Positions 25,701 to 38,740 of a DNA stretch of 64,000 bases are shown here, one piece after another. This DNA is from Opisthocomus hoazin (lineage: Eukaryota; Chordata; Aves; Opisthocomiformes; Opisthocomidae): positions 49,535,830-49,599,829 of the forward strand of contig NC_134454.1 in NCBI RefSeq assembly GCF_030867145.1. The letters are read 5' to 3'. Both the position numbers and the translations under genes were made by a program. The notes beneath the pieces were generated by a model. The model saw nothing but the letters and a program-made list of their open reading frames with translations. It did not search any database and was not told where the DNA came from. How positions within the stretch are numbered: the first letter of the stretch is position 1; each line of letters begins with the position of its first letter.

Positions 25701-28700
25701 CCCTACAATGCCTGGGAAGAGCCCCCAGCCCACCGGGGACCCCGGGGCACAGCCCACCCAAAGGCAGGGACCGGCTCCTAGGCTTCACCCCTTCTCACTG
25801 TGCTTACACGGGAGGTGAGGCCCCGCTGCCTGCCTGGCCTTCAGCCTCACTGGCACCAAGCACCTTTCACCTCCTTAACTTTCAAGATTTCAGGTCAAAC
25901 TTTGGCTCTTGGCAGGAAAACTGGTCCAAATGTACACTAAGCAATGCATCCATCTGTATGCATGGACCAGATATCTTTGTTCTGTTATTTGGTCAGTGAA
26001 TGAGGGCGTACGTATGAATCATCACACAGAAGTAACAGAAAGAATAATGCTTATATTCACTTTTCAGACCCCAAAGACAGCTCAGATGATGAGTGCTTGC
26101 TAACAGTGTCACTCTGGGATAAACAGAGGCTTCCTGCTATCTGGTGCATGGCCTATCTGGAGAACACCACACATACACCGAATTTCTGCTACCAACAGAT
26201 GTTACTCCTCTGCTTAGAATGAGATAATTTATAGGATCTTGTTCCCCCTCACAAGAAAGAGGGGGGGCAGGGACTGCACCTGACCTTTCCTCGTCCTCCA
26301 CATCAATCACTGCTAGGACTGTAATACAATTCCTACACACTGTGGTTTGGTGCTCTCTAATAATTAATCTCGCATACAGCTGGTGCAGGGCAGCTCTGCA
26401 AGGTAATTTCCTTCCAGCAGAATTTTCGAATATGCTTTAAAGTATTTCAGTGTAAAGCTTTGTAAAATGAATGATCCATCATAAACAATTAGAGTTGCCC
26501 CTAGAGGAGCTGGATAGTCAGTCAGAAGCAGATGTGTCATGCATTTAACTTGCTGGTTATGCATGGCCTCAAGAGTCAGCTTTTCTAGTAAAGGCTCTGA
26601 CTTGGATGCTAGTTAACAACTACAGAGGGTGCCAATGGGAAGTTTGCTCCTGTGAGAACAGGCCACCAAGGATGGCAAGAATGGAAAAGGAATTAACAAG
26701 TACTTGTACAGTGGTTATAGGGAGATGTGTCACTCTGTTTACTTAATTCTTTTCTTTTGCATGTGGCATTCACTATTCAACTGGCATTTGCTACTTTTCT
26801 GGCACACAAGATCTTCTATCCCATTATGTTCTGCACCCAGTTCCGTAATTAACTAGAACATCTTGCTCAGCTGCATGGTTACAATTCCTTCCCGCTTTGA
26901 AACTAATTCTTTGCTTTTTAGTCCAATGGTAAACAATTCCATTTTTCTCTCCGCTGCTTCTTTTAAGCAAGGTGTTACTTGCATACATCCTGAATATGCC
27001 TCTGTCCCACACCACTGTAACGTGTTTGGATACACAGTTTATGTTTGGAAATGGAGCCTGGAAGGATTTGAATGTGACTTTGTTTATGGTTTTCTCCTTC
27101 CTCTCCTAATTCTTCAAAAGGTCTTATTTATTCACCTGTAACCATCACGGATCCCACAGACCTATACAGGCCAAAATACGTGGAATTCAAAGATATGCAG
27201 AGAAATTGCAACCTGTAATGAGATACACAAAAATTAAAAGGGACTATATGAGTATAGCAGATCAGCAGACTAAAGAGAACATGAAACTTCTCTATCTAGA
27301 ATTTTTATGCAATACCTATCAGCAACTTACAAAAGTGTTTCCAGTGTAAGCTAGATCAAAATGGAGTATCTAATTCTTCTGTGATAACATTTTGTGTCAT
27401 CAGTCCTTGGATCTAGGTCGCATAAATCAGCTAGAGGGAGCTCTGCTGCTGAAAAACGTGGGAGAAAAAATACACTTGTAATATGGTGAAGTGGGATAGA
27501 TTACAGTTTTGTCTGTCAGAAACGTAAGGAAATATTGTCTTCAGGTTGTGTTGTGTCAGTTTTACAATTAGGTTGCTCTCTCCAGCAGTATTATAAGAAA
27601 TTCAAAAAGATCACTAGGTCAGCAAGTATTTAGCTGAAAGAGTACTACTGAACCATCAGTATATACACCCTGAAGTACAGAAACATTATAATAAACATGT
27701 AAGGTAGTACTTTTGGATTTTTTTGAAGAATAGTAAAATAAGAGCTGCAAAAAGGCGACTGCAAATATAAACTTCCCACTAGCAGATTAGTTGTGTGAAC
27801 ACGGGATCTGTTGGCTGACAGAAGAATCCTTTGGGTGATTATGGTACTTGTTGTCCAAATCCACTTCTGTCTTGTTAAATCCCTTGCTTTGACAGACAGG
27901 CTGTAGTTTCATGTCTCTTGGACCTTAACGATGCCTATCCTGAATTCCTTAATGCAGAGAGGGAGTTGCAACTGCTTATAATAAACTACGCTTGGAACAC
28001 ATATTTTTTATATTAGGCATAATTCCAGGCTTGGTGTCTTGCAAGATGAGTTTAACTGTTTCCCAGACAAAGAAAGTGCAGGGGATGGGTGAAATGGTCC
28101 TGCTGGGATGACCCAGGGCATAAACATCTTCAGGCTCCAACAAAGGGTTCACTTCAGCTGGCAGAACTGGTCTGGGCAACAACACTGCTGTGGTGCTGGG
28201 CAACCTGGAGCTGCCCCAAAAGATGCTCGAGGCCAAACCCTGCCTGAAATGCTATTGGGACGGTAACAGCTTCAGCTGTGTTAACAGCAGTATGTTAAGA
28301 GTGGTGTTCAGCCACTGTTGACCTCTTCATCTCCTCAGCTGTGGCAAAGGCCGGAGCTTCTACACATCCATTAAAAATTCAAAAGAGCATATTAAATGGG
28401 GCCTCTCCCTCCCCAGGCGGCAGCAGTTTAAAAAAATGCCCTGGAGTTCAAACTGAGTGCACATGTTGCCCTAGCCTGGTGTAGTATTTCACAGCCCAGG
28501 GAGTTATTTTCTCTTCTGAAGCATATTTTACTTCAACTTCTGCATCTGATCAATAAATGTAAAATATGCAGTTACAGAAAATACTGAAGGATGCTTAATC
28601 ACATTTAAGTATTTCAATGAATTGGCTTCCTGATATTCAAAGGGGAGGGTTCGTTCTGTCTTTCAAAAGATTTTGATGTTCATATTTCTTTTAAGTCACA

Positions 28701-31660
28701 TTCAGCACTCGGGAGACGATCTTTAACAGAATCACACTGGGTGATCCCATTGCATCAAGCAGAGTGACGCTACATCATCTCCAGTTCACCTAGGGAACCA
28801 GCATGGGGGAGATATTTAGCCCAGTCACTTCAAGTTAATAGGTTATATTCAACCTCATTTGTCTCCAAGACTTTATCTTCCATACTCGGCTCATTTTTGA
28901 AGTTTTGTTCTTGCTGGAGACCTATGGAATATTTATTGAAAACCACAGTATGTGCTTACGCTGCTTCCAAGTCATTCATTCCACCGGACTTCAGATATGT
29001 AATTGAAGTAGCATTGTTTAATGAACATGTATGAAAAGTGTGTTTTCAATCCCCTCAGAGAAAGGATCAGTATCAGCCAAGCAAAAATACCCCCAAAAAA
29101 TAAAAAACAACCCCAAGAGAAAGCTAATGGGTAAGAAATTTGCTCAAAAAGAGCTTTTATTAGTATAGATCCTTAGCCTGATTAAGTCCAAATTATTTCT
29201 CTACTTCCTCTTGAAAGCACACACACGGTTGACGTACTTGGATAGGCCTTGCTGGCTGTACTAGACAAAAAGTACTTCTTGTACTACTGTACTAGATGAA
29301 AGGCACTTAGCACAGCATGTACCCCAATCGCCTTCCTCCTCTGACACTTCTTGTTTTAGTAAGGAGGCTCTGAGGCTGGAGGAATGGAAGCTGGGAGTCC
29401 TGGTCAGAGCAGTAAATTAGGGCACAATCATTAGCTCTGTTATTTTGAAAATATAAGCCTGCTGAACTGACAGTAAGCAAAAATAGGTGGACCAGTACAT
29501 GGATAAAAAAGGAAAGATAGGACCTCTTTTGGCAGTTGAGATGACGTCTTATAGAGACATCAAGGTTAAATCTCTCACCAGTGCTGCCGGTTTCCAAATC
29601 CAGGTAACCTGGACTGCAGGTAAATTTGCAGTTCTTTGTAAAAATGTTTCACCTCACTGTGACAGTGCCAGGGCAGTGACTACAAGTCAGCAGAGCTCTC
29701 TGAGTAGTATAAGCTACACTGTTTGTAGTTTTTACATCAGTGAAATTTTGTTGACTGTGTAGTAAGTGTCTGCACAGGGAACCACAACGAGCACTGTATA
29801 TTCACACTGTTTCTAAATTACCTTGGATTCTAATAATATCAATGAGTGATTTACCATTAAACGTAAGGAGTGTAAGCACAGAGGTTTTTGTGACTTGCTT
29901 TTCATTCCCCAGTAAGTGAGGATTCCCACTGGCTGGTTTAAGCTCCTGCTTATCAATGTCCTCCCACAGATTGAAGCTCCAGAAACACTATTAAGTGTGT
30001 CCAGGAAGCAATAATCACACAGAAGTGTAAGTATTGTGTTATCTGTATAGCTTTTTGTTGTAGACAGACATCTAAATACTTTTAGGACTTCTGGTCAGGT
30101 TCTTCAGATTTCTGATCCAGGACTTCCCTCTTTTCCGTCCCTATGAAACACTTTATGGTAAGAAAACCATTTGTTTGTGCTGCTACAGCTTAAAGATTGA
30201 TACCACACTTGAGCTTATATTGCACTGGCCGTTCAGAGCAGGACACTTCTGTTTACTTACGTAAAAAGCACTCCAGGAAGTAGGTAAGTATCATTGTTTG
30301 GGTCATAAAAGGAACAAATAATCATACAATAAACACTGAAATAGTCAAAACTCAGCAGATTCTGACCTCACTTGTAAACAAACATAAATAATTGACATCA
30401 TTGTTTTATAGCAGAAGATTTTGTTTCAGGAGAAAGATTCCCTGAGCTGTACAGACATTCAAAGATTGAGTGCTAGTTAGAAAAATAGTTCACTGTGATC
30501 TTTTGCATAGATAGGGTAATGCTCATGTAGGGAACTGAATCTCTCAAAGAGGGCTGTCAGTCACTGTAGATTGTGCAGGACTCCCCATTGCAAATGTTGC
30601 AATGTCATCTTCAGTGGATCAGATGAGACTCCCCAAACTGTAATTGAGGTGAATTCTTACACCCTAGTAGTGAACCTACTAGGATTATAAGTGTCCTGCT
30701 CAGTCTTATTAGCAGGACAGCTACTCCAGCAAGTGCGCAATCAGTTGCATGGGGTATTTTAATTACCTACAAAATATATTCTATCTTAGCTGTGCACAAA
30801 AGACTATCCTACTTTACCATTCGTACATATGCAAGAACAGTTTCTACTGACTATTCAGACTCTCTTATCTACGCACATTTTGGTCAACTCCTTTCTCTGC
30901 AGTAGGAATTGCCTTGGACAGCCCCCAGAATTAGTCAGATTCTCCACCCAGGGTGTTAATTGACACATTTCAACATGCTCATAGTGCCTATTCACCGCCC
31001 AGGACCAGCTGCCCAGGGATGCCCTGGAGCCACTGGGAAGCCAGCACACGGAAACCTCCAGTACCAATTAGGTAATTGCTTTGAGACAAAACAAGCTAGG
31101 AATTCAGTCAAGTGGTTTGTCACAAATCAGTCCACTCTCTCATCTGTACAGAGACAAGCTGGGTAGTTCCTGTGAATAGCACTCCAGATATGCACACAGG
31201 CACAGCCTTTGTATACACAGCCATTGCACATGCCAGCCACACCACAACTAAAACTACAGGAAGAAGTTGAATTTCCTCCTTATATCACAATTGTAAGCTA
31301 ATTTCCATGGGTTTTGCCATACCTGCCTTCACAGAAAGTGCAACATTCATGCATTGCATTATGTACCTTTAATTCACTTTCTACCCTGGAGATCTAATTT
31401 TCACAACAGCAGTGACTGCCTGTCTTGTTGACTCTCTGTAGCATTTCATCCCACCGAACAGAAAGGCAAAATTATTACAAAGCAAAAACAACTGATGAGC
31501 CTGCACACACCCCCCAAAGCTGAACTGCATCCTGCACGAAGTGTATTGACACAATCGTCCCACTAAAGTCAGTTGTCTTTGCACCCTCTATGGGCCTTAT
31601 TCACGTGTCCAAGTAATGACCAGAAGTAGTGTCACCACTTAGAGCAGGGCGGCAATAAGT
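16791..31660. other. Long intergenic stretch, no gene supported
   Basis: About 15 kb of AT-rich DNA between repeat clusters. Apart from the CR1 fragment at 17430 I recognise no element, no splice-flanked coding exon and no RNA gene. Short frames (for example on the minus strand at 27976-28236) lack family resemblance or splice context. It probably belongs to the 5' flank of SLC28A3; enhancers could be present but cannot be seen. Confidence 0.5.
17430..17530 (-). mobile_element. CR1 3' fragment, minus strand
   Basis: The plus strand reads cacagaatcataggttggaa, then agatcatcgagtccaacc and actaaaccatgtcctgaagt: the CR1 3' end seen from the opposite strand, about 100 bp long. The right edge is approximate. 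Confidence 0.85.
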
Positions 31661-31669
31661 GGAGTGGCA

Positions 31670-32130
31670 GACACTCTCTCATTAACCTCTGCCCTCTCCA
31701 CCATGGGAAGGGAAAAAGGAGGAAAAGGGAGAAAGACTCACAAATTGGATTTTAAAGCAGCTTTACTAATAATACTAAGAGAAATAGGGCAAAATGTACA
31801 AAACCAATACCGAGTTTCCCAGAGTTGCGTGCTTCGGGGGCTGGCATCCTGCCAGCAGCTGCTGGGCAGCACCAGGCAGTCCCAGACTGGCCTCGGCAGC
31901 AGGCAGGAACCGGATTCAGGGATGCACGGATTGGAATCTGGGTCAGGACTGCAGGCAGGACAATGAGCAAGGTCCTCTTCAGAAGCCGGCCATGGACGAA
32001 GAAAGCGAGACCCTCGTGATCCCCCAGCTTTAAACTGGGTATGACGTGCATGGCATGGAACACCTCGCTGGTCAATATCGGGTCACCTGTCCTGTCCACC
32101 CCTCCCTGCAAGAAAGACGCTTTACGACTC
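31670..32130 (-). repeat. Probable avian LTR fragment or solo LTR
   Basis: Its layout resembles the ERVL LTR at 9005 read on the same strand: a segment like ttaaagcagctttactaata, then a GC-rich middle, then gcatggcatggaacacctcg, a ggtca/gggtcacctgtcctg stretch and a C-rich end. The orientation would then be minus. I see neither a TG...CA pair nor a target duplication, so edges and family are uncertain. Confidence 0.4.
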
Positions 32131-32192
32131 CTCACTTGCGGCATCTAAAAGATCTAACAGTGACCTTGGCTGCTGTAGTACTAATCCTCGTC

Positions 32193-32503
32193 AGGAGGAT
32201 GGGGCCAAACTCTTTTCTGTAGTGCCCAGCAACAGGACAAGGGGCAATGGGCACAAACTGAGGCACAGGAAGTTCCATCTGAACATGAGGAAGAACTTCT
32301 TCCCTCTGAGGGTGACGGAGCACTGGAACAGGCTGCCCAGGGAGGTTGTGGAGTCTTCTTCTCTGGAGATATTCAAGACCCGCCTGGACAAGGTCCTGTG
32401 CAGCCTGCTGTAGGTGACCCTGCTTCGGCAGGAGGGCTGGACTAGATGACCCACAGAGGTCCCTTCCAACCCCTACCATCTGTGATTCTGTCATTCTGTA
32501 ATC
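32193..32503 (+). mobile_element. CR1 LINE 3' end, plus strand
   Basis: About 310 bp matching the CR1 3' region also found at 48252 (minus) and 8789/14571 (minus): gaggatggggccaaactctt, aggctgcccagggaggttgt, ggactagatgacccacagag. It ends in ATTCTGTCATTCTGTAAT. It is 5'-truncated at the same kind of site as the other copies of this subfamily. Confidence 0.92.
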
Positions 32504-35500
32504 ATAAACACAGGCCTTTTTCTGCACTCCACTCCTACCATTAGCTCCGTAAAACTATAAACACTAGGTGTTAACAGCTTTGGAATGGACACCGTTTGAA
32601 CAATATGCAGCCAGCTTCAGAAAAATGCAGTTAGTTAGAAGAACTTACCTGAAAGGAAAAATCACTAAAGAGAATTGGTTTTGTTTTAACCAAAACAAGG
32701 AGTAGAGGTGTTGGAAAGATTTCCAGCACGCAAAAGGTATTATTTAGAAATCAGAATTTGAAAAAAAAAAATACATCAAACCGACTGACAAAAAAACAAA
32801 ACAACAAACTCAAAGCCACTGCCCAAAGAAAACATAGTATGCTAAAATTTCAGCTTGCCTTTGCATGTGACATTTACAGATTGTGCCACACATTTCTATG
32901 CATAAGATGTTAGATGAAACAGTCCAAGTCAGAGACATACAATAGATATATTTTTTCCTCGGATTAAGAGAATTATATCCAAATACCATCTATTGATGAA
33001 GACATTTTAGATTAAGGAGATAATTCCGGATTAATAGGACACTAAAAGACAGCCTTGTAAGACTAATTGCATTTCTGTGTCTTTGATCTTCACACAGAGG
33101 TGCACACCCGCAGATAACCAAGCCCCTTCTGAAACACAATCATTGAACCGATTCTATCCTAATTAAGTAACTTCCCTATTAGTATTCTCTGAAATGATCC
33201 TTCCTATTATGTTTAAGTGTATACCTTTCTTATTTTATCTGAGTTTTGTTTGTTTGTTTATGTTCATTCTGTATTCATGTGAATGTGCTAAGGAGGCAGC
33301 TGTGTAGTTAGTTTCTTTCAGTTAGCCTGTGCAGCATCATCAAGATACCTTATCAATTTCTCTTTCTCTGTTTCTAGGAAAGCCTGCTCCCTTTGGGGTG
33401 GTCTCTTTGAACTCTCCTGAAGTTGCTGCTAATGTCTGAGAATGCACAGCTGTAGGATTCCTGCTGTTCAGCCTTACAGGGATATTTGTCACAAGGTAAA
33501 ATGCAATAGCCCTCCAAGGCCCTTGACTGTCCTCCAAGCAGTCTTTCCTTCCTAATTCTTTGCATTTGTCAAATACGAAGTTCTTTTACATTAATGTTTC
33601 CCTCCTGTCAAGAGGCAACTTTAGGACAACTGAGGAGAATGAAAAAGTTTAATTTCTACTACCACAGAAAACTGAGGAAGTGACTAATTATCTCAGCAGA
33701 TAGTCTGCTCATATACTCACGCAGATTTCAAAAGTATCTCAGAGGGAGAGCTCGGAGCCAGAGTAGAAGATGGGCAAGAGGCAAGTGACCAGTGTGGATC
33801 AAAAGCCAATCCACAGCAGAACCTGGGAGAGAAGAAGACAGCACCTGGCCACTCAGTCACCTCATAACTGCAGGAGTAGTGTATTTTCATAAAGTCCATC
33901 TAGAAAAAAGTTAAAATTATCCCGAAAATGATGAAGTTTTTCCCCTATCATCTACCTAATGTAGCAAACAAATTCTCCAACACGCTTTATGAAAGAATTC
34001 AAAGTATTCCAGGCAGGCTAGATGTCATCTCTCAAATGTTACATGCTCTGGACTGTCCAGCCTTTATTCTCCCTTACTAATCTTACATAATTAGCTTATG
34101 TAATTTTCCAAAAAGATTAATAATTTCTTAGCAAAGGGCTTCAGATGAAGGAAAAGAACAGTTCAATCAATACCAATGCTTTAGTAGTTATGCAAAATAC
34201 ATGTTTCTACAAAAATGGCTGCAAAACCACATAATGTTTCTTTAATAGCATTTACTGTGACTCTGTACAGATGTAAAAGATTTTTCTAAATGGAGATTCA
34301 GGGTTTTGTGTCTACATTTTATCAAACTCGACACCGTTCTGATTTTTTCAAAATGGTTTTTATCTTTGTAAGAACTTGTTACTTTCCGCTTTTCCCCTAA
34401 GAATGCAGGACCAGTGCCTGGGAATTCTGAAATAAAAAGTTCCCCTTTGGTAACAATGAGTCCCCAGGTCAGACTTTCCAAGAAAAGTGTGTGTGAAGGA
34501 TGACTTTACACATGTAAAATTGTGGGGGTTTTCCTTTATACTCGTGGTACTGTGGAGTTTTAGAGTTCATCTTTTACATTTGTAGCCTAATGAAAATGTT
34601 TCTAAAAACGGAATAGGCCATGGTGCAAACAACTGAAGCTTTGAGATATTAACAAAGAATCACTTTGTCGTCCAAGTTTTTTCAAATATGAAAAGGACTA
34701 TTTTTACTCAGAGAAGTCAGTAGAGGGAAAAGCAAGGCTGGTTAAATAAATTTTAGGATATACAGCAAAAACTAAAGGAACTAGTCTTCTACTTGCCAAC
34801 AATTTAGATTGATAACCATGCTTTTCTTTCACTCACCTTTCCTTTGAGGAGCAAAATATAAGCAGTAATACGGAATAATCATAAAAATACTTCTCGGTCT
34901 ACAGTTTCACTCTGACTCTTCCCACAACACTTCTTTTGGTTTCCTTTATGGTTTTGAACATGGAGACCTCTGCAGCTTTGGCAAAAATTTGCATAGAAAA
35001 ACATGGTCACTGGTTGCCAGAATAACAGCATCTCTGGACAAATCTACCTACATTTCGTCCTTAGGCTGGGACTGAAGCTGCTCTGCCCACCTCATGGCCC
35101 AGCCCTTACTTTGTTTGAAGTCCAGGGCACGTAAGAGAGACTGTTCTAGATTTTATTATCTCAAAATTTTTGAAGTTTTTACGAAAATGTTCTAGAACCC
35201 ATAGCTGAGAAAAATTAGAATAAATATAAATACTATGATCAATTAAGTATGCAAAAAAAAAGAATTTTTGAGCAACTGTATAAGTCCTAACCATGAAGTT
35301 GCTTCCCGCACTTCAGCGATGAAAAATCATTATGACGTTACTCTTTTTAGATACCTCACCTGTTTCTTCATAGTCCTGCTCATCTTCTTTATGTACCTAG
35401 CAAACTATTAAAAATCATACTGCCATGTATTTGCCTGCTGTCTATACAGAAAGCAGTGCTGTTGATTAGTATTTTTATAGTACTCAGAAAACCCTTTCTG

Positions 35501-36120
35501 GCCTAGCCAGGCTACAGGACAATTTCAGAGCAGATTGAGCATTGCTGTGTTGTTCCTTCAAGCACAAAAAAGCTCTGAATACTATTCCTTGTGACTAGGA
35601 TTTCATGGCAAAGTTACTTAGCAATGGTGTGGGAAGTTTTTCTGTTGCAACCAAAAATTGCCATGCCAGCTGAAGGTACACAGCCAGTATTTGTTAGAGG
35701 TTTGGGAATTGTTCCTTTTCCCTTGTTTTCTCTTACTAGATGAAGCCCTTAACCACTTTGAAAACAGAGCCATGATAACATCACTGAAACAGTGACTTGA
35801 GAACACCTGTAAACACCACCAAAACTGTATTGACCTCTCAAAGATCTGGGCGGGGAAGATTTTCCCCCAGGCAAGCAAGGAAAGCCAGAAGTCGCGTAGA
35901 GTACACACATTAGCCTTTGGAATCACCCAGAGACACATCCACCTCTTGGGGCCCGCAGTAATCCTCCCTTCTTGTCTCAAGGAACATTAAATGCAGTCTC
36001 CCACGGTGGCCAAAAGGGGCTGTGCTAGGAGAGCGAGAAGGTGGAGCTACCATTGAGCAAGAGCAATCTGAGAGTGCCTCCAGTTAACACTACTTCAGAA
36101 GATACTCACCGACCCTGCTG
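32504..36120. other. 5' flank of SLC28A3
   Basis: AT-rich with no recognisable repeat or gene. It lies just upstream of the first SLC28A3 coding exon, so the promoter and any 5' untranslated region are expected near its right end (roughly 35.9-36.2 kb). No clear TATA box or CpG island can be seen there. Confidence 0.5.
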
Positions 36121-36200
36121 ACCGACGAGGCAACACAGACCAGGTGCTGTTGCCCTGTGCTACAAGGAGCTTTCAACACTCACCCAAAGCTCTCCTGCCC

Positions 36201-36221
36201 ATGCAAGGCACATGGAGCTGA
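36201..36221 (+). promoter_or_regulatory. Overlapping upstream ORF at the SLC28A3 start
   Basis: An ATG at 36201 opens a six-codon frame ending in TGA at 36219-36221. It runs through the SLC28A3 start codon (36212-36214) in another frame. If the transcript includes it, ribosomes using this ATG would bypass the main start. Its context is weak (C at -3), and the main ATG also lacks a purine at -3, though it has G at +4. Confidence 0.4.
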
Positions 36222-36268
36222 AGGAGACCACCTGTGATCACTCAGGAGTGCACAATTTCGCCTTCCAG
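36212..36268 (+). CDS. SLC28A3: SLC28A3 coding exon 1 (residues 1-19)
   Basis: Seen: an ATG-initiated exon of 19 codons, MELKETTCDHSGVHNFAFQ, followed by a strong donor (CAG/gtaagc) in phase 0. An in-frame TGA at 36119-36121 and no other in-frame ATG make this the start. Known: human CNT3 begins MEL[R] and has a first block ending GFQ; the shared MEL..., N.[GA]FQ and length support homology. The next exon (44917) also starts in phase 0 with Asn, as the human protein does. The segment is cytoplasmic. Its short length makes this the least certain of the main exons, but start, donor, phase and similarity agree. The 5' untranslated part was not delimited. Confidence 0.78.
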
Positions 36269-38679
36269 GTAAGCATGGTTTGCTTTGCTTTGTGGTGAAG
36301 AGGAAGGACTTAGAAACAATGAAAAATGCTTATTTTGGTCCCTGAACAAAGAAAAAGCAATATCAGCTCTCTGCTTGCAGTTATTTTATGATACCCCACA
36401 TGTTTTGCACTGATACGCTGCCAAAGTACAAGAGTCTGGTGTAAAAAGCTGGAGCACAATGGACACATTCAGGAGTAGGCTCTGCTTATTGCCTTCATAT
36501 GCTGCCTGGTATACTGCTATCTTTGAAAAGTGTCCTGACTCAGTAGTAGTTTATAGGCTGACGGGTCTCACAACTAGCTCATCCAGCTCAGTCAGGTGCT
36601 GCTTTTTCCTGAGAATAGGTAATTCACAGTTCTGTTGAAGAGGAGGTCATCATTATTCAGAAGACACATAATCTCATCAAAGCAGTGGATAGGAATCACA
36701 TGAGAAAAAAAATCATGTCACCACACTGGGGCATATCTTCTTTCTTCCATGCATAAAATACGTGCGATTGTCTTGTTCTGCTCCCAAGAAGAGCACAGAG
36801 AGGAGGGAAGGAGCCAACCCAGAAGGTTCTGCGCATTGTGCGCATAAGGTAATGTTAACAGCCATTTTAAAAATGCAGATTTCAAAAGTGGAAGCACCAA
36901 AAAAGCTGTTAACTAGTTAGTTATCGTTTCTCAGGACCCATCATCCTTATGCTTTCACAGTAATTAGAACAGGGACAAACAGAAACTTGCAAACCAACAG
37001 CCAGGCCGGTTCATTGTACTTGTTGCTGAAGGTAAAACTGGTCCGGGAGAGGCAGTGGCTCTAACGAGTGCTGTGTTAGCAAAGTACCCCTTGCTCTCCT
37101 CCTGCCGTCTCTGATCCTTACGCTGCCCCCGAGCTCAGCTAGCAGGAATGGTAGCACGTAGTGGGTGTGAGTGTCAGCCGACGCTGTCCAAACAACACAG
37201 AAAGGTCTTTGTAGGTGTTAAGCATGTGGAATATCATGCAACACCAGTGCCATCCAAACACTCTGTATATTTATTCATTGGACTATAGAAACAGAAAAGC
37301 AATAGATTAATTTGAGGATCTGCCGGTTGGGGAATATTTGTGGAGCATAAGGGAGTTAGGGTCAAGTACCTACTCCAGTCAATAGCTAGTAATTCACACT
37401 AAGTGGGACAGCTTCAAGGGGAGACAGATAACTCTCTTAAAACATGATAGCCCAGTTGTTAGGGCATTCTCTTGAGTAATCAGAGCACCTCAACGCATCT
37501 GTGCTTCAGAGCAGATAGATGAGCAATTTGAACCTGGGTCTCCCTCAGTTCAAGTGAATGAGGTAAGAGAGCACTTCATCCTGGCTGCATTTTCACAGAA
37601 AATGTGCACTTAAGATAGTGCAGTCAGCTTCCAAAGTCTGTGATTACAAACTCATGAAGGAGAGAACTCCCTCCCTAACTGCGGAAGCTGGGTGCCCAAC
37701 ACTTGTGAATGATCTAAGCTGAAAAACACTTCTTTCCTCAGCTGTCTCCGTGGAGCACAGTACAGCGACTTGGGTTAATTCTCTGCATAACACAGCTAGC
37801 TCACCTGGATAACATGCAGGGAACCCAGGTTCTTCCTTTCCTGGCCATTGCAGAGGTTTGCAAGAGCCTACAAATCCCCTCTGATTTAAATAATTCAAAC
37901 GCCACATCCCAGAGACTGTCCAACTGTGAAGCCTGGGTCCTGAGTCAGGTTTTCTGGTTACTTTTGTTTTTCCTGGAACACCAGACAGTGTTCACATTTA
38001 CATTTACACTGTCTATCTCTGACTCAACATATGTCACTCCCTAGAGAAAACAAGATACAGAAGGAAACAGGTAAACTTCTGCATATAGAAAAATAAATCA
38101 CATCACAGTAGAAGCTGCTGAGAAGAAAATAATCTCGTTTCCTATTTTCTTGTATTTGAGCTTTTCTCGCACAAAGAGTGAATAGTTCTCTTCCTCCAAG
38201 ATACAGTTTCTTCTAGTCTCAAGCACTGAGTGTCTTCCCTAAATCGCAAAATAAAAAACTGTTCTGGAAAGGGATCAATTTAAGCCTTTTTAAGTAGTAC
38301 CATCGGATGGAGTTGAGCCATTCAATGATTAACACGTGAAGGGATAGGAAAAAGAAGACAGGGACAAAGTAAACCCAGGTTAGGTATTTTATTTTATAAA
38401 GTAAATTAATTAAGAAAACAGCTCTCAACATAATACAAAGGAGCTCAAGGCTAACAAGTGATGGATGAAGGATATATCAGAGCTTTATTATGTCAGGAAT
38501 GAGAGGCGTTGTGCCTTCTTTTGTGAAGGTACTCTAACAGGATGAAAAGGTTGTAATACAGAGTAACTGGTCATACAAATGGTCAAAAGGGGATAACTAT
38601 TTGAGCTCTTCTCAATTTCATATTGGCTGTTGATACTAAAACACATACATCCTTCTGTACTGTGATAGGATTTTCACTG

Positions 38680-38740
38680 AATCACAGAAGCATTAAACTT
38701 TTCAAGCTGTAGTAGACCCTCAGAAATCACTTAACCAATG
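38680..38740 (-). mobile_element. Degenerate CR1 3' remnant
   Basis: The plus strand reads aatcacagaagcattaaact, then gaccctcagaaatcacttaa: a weak match to the minus-strand CR1 3' end, about 60 bp. Very old or chance. Confidence 0.45.

Noticed and set aside
27976..28236. Minus-strand 86-codon frame
   Set aside because: No splice context or recognisable family, and isolated in intergenic DNA.
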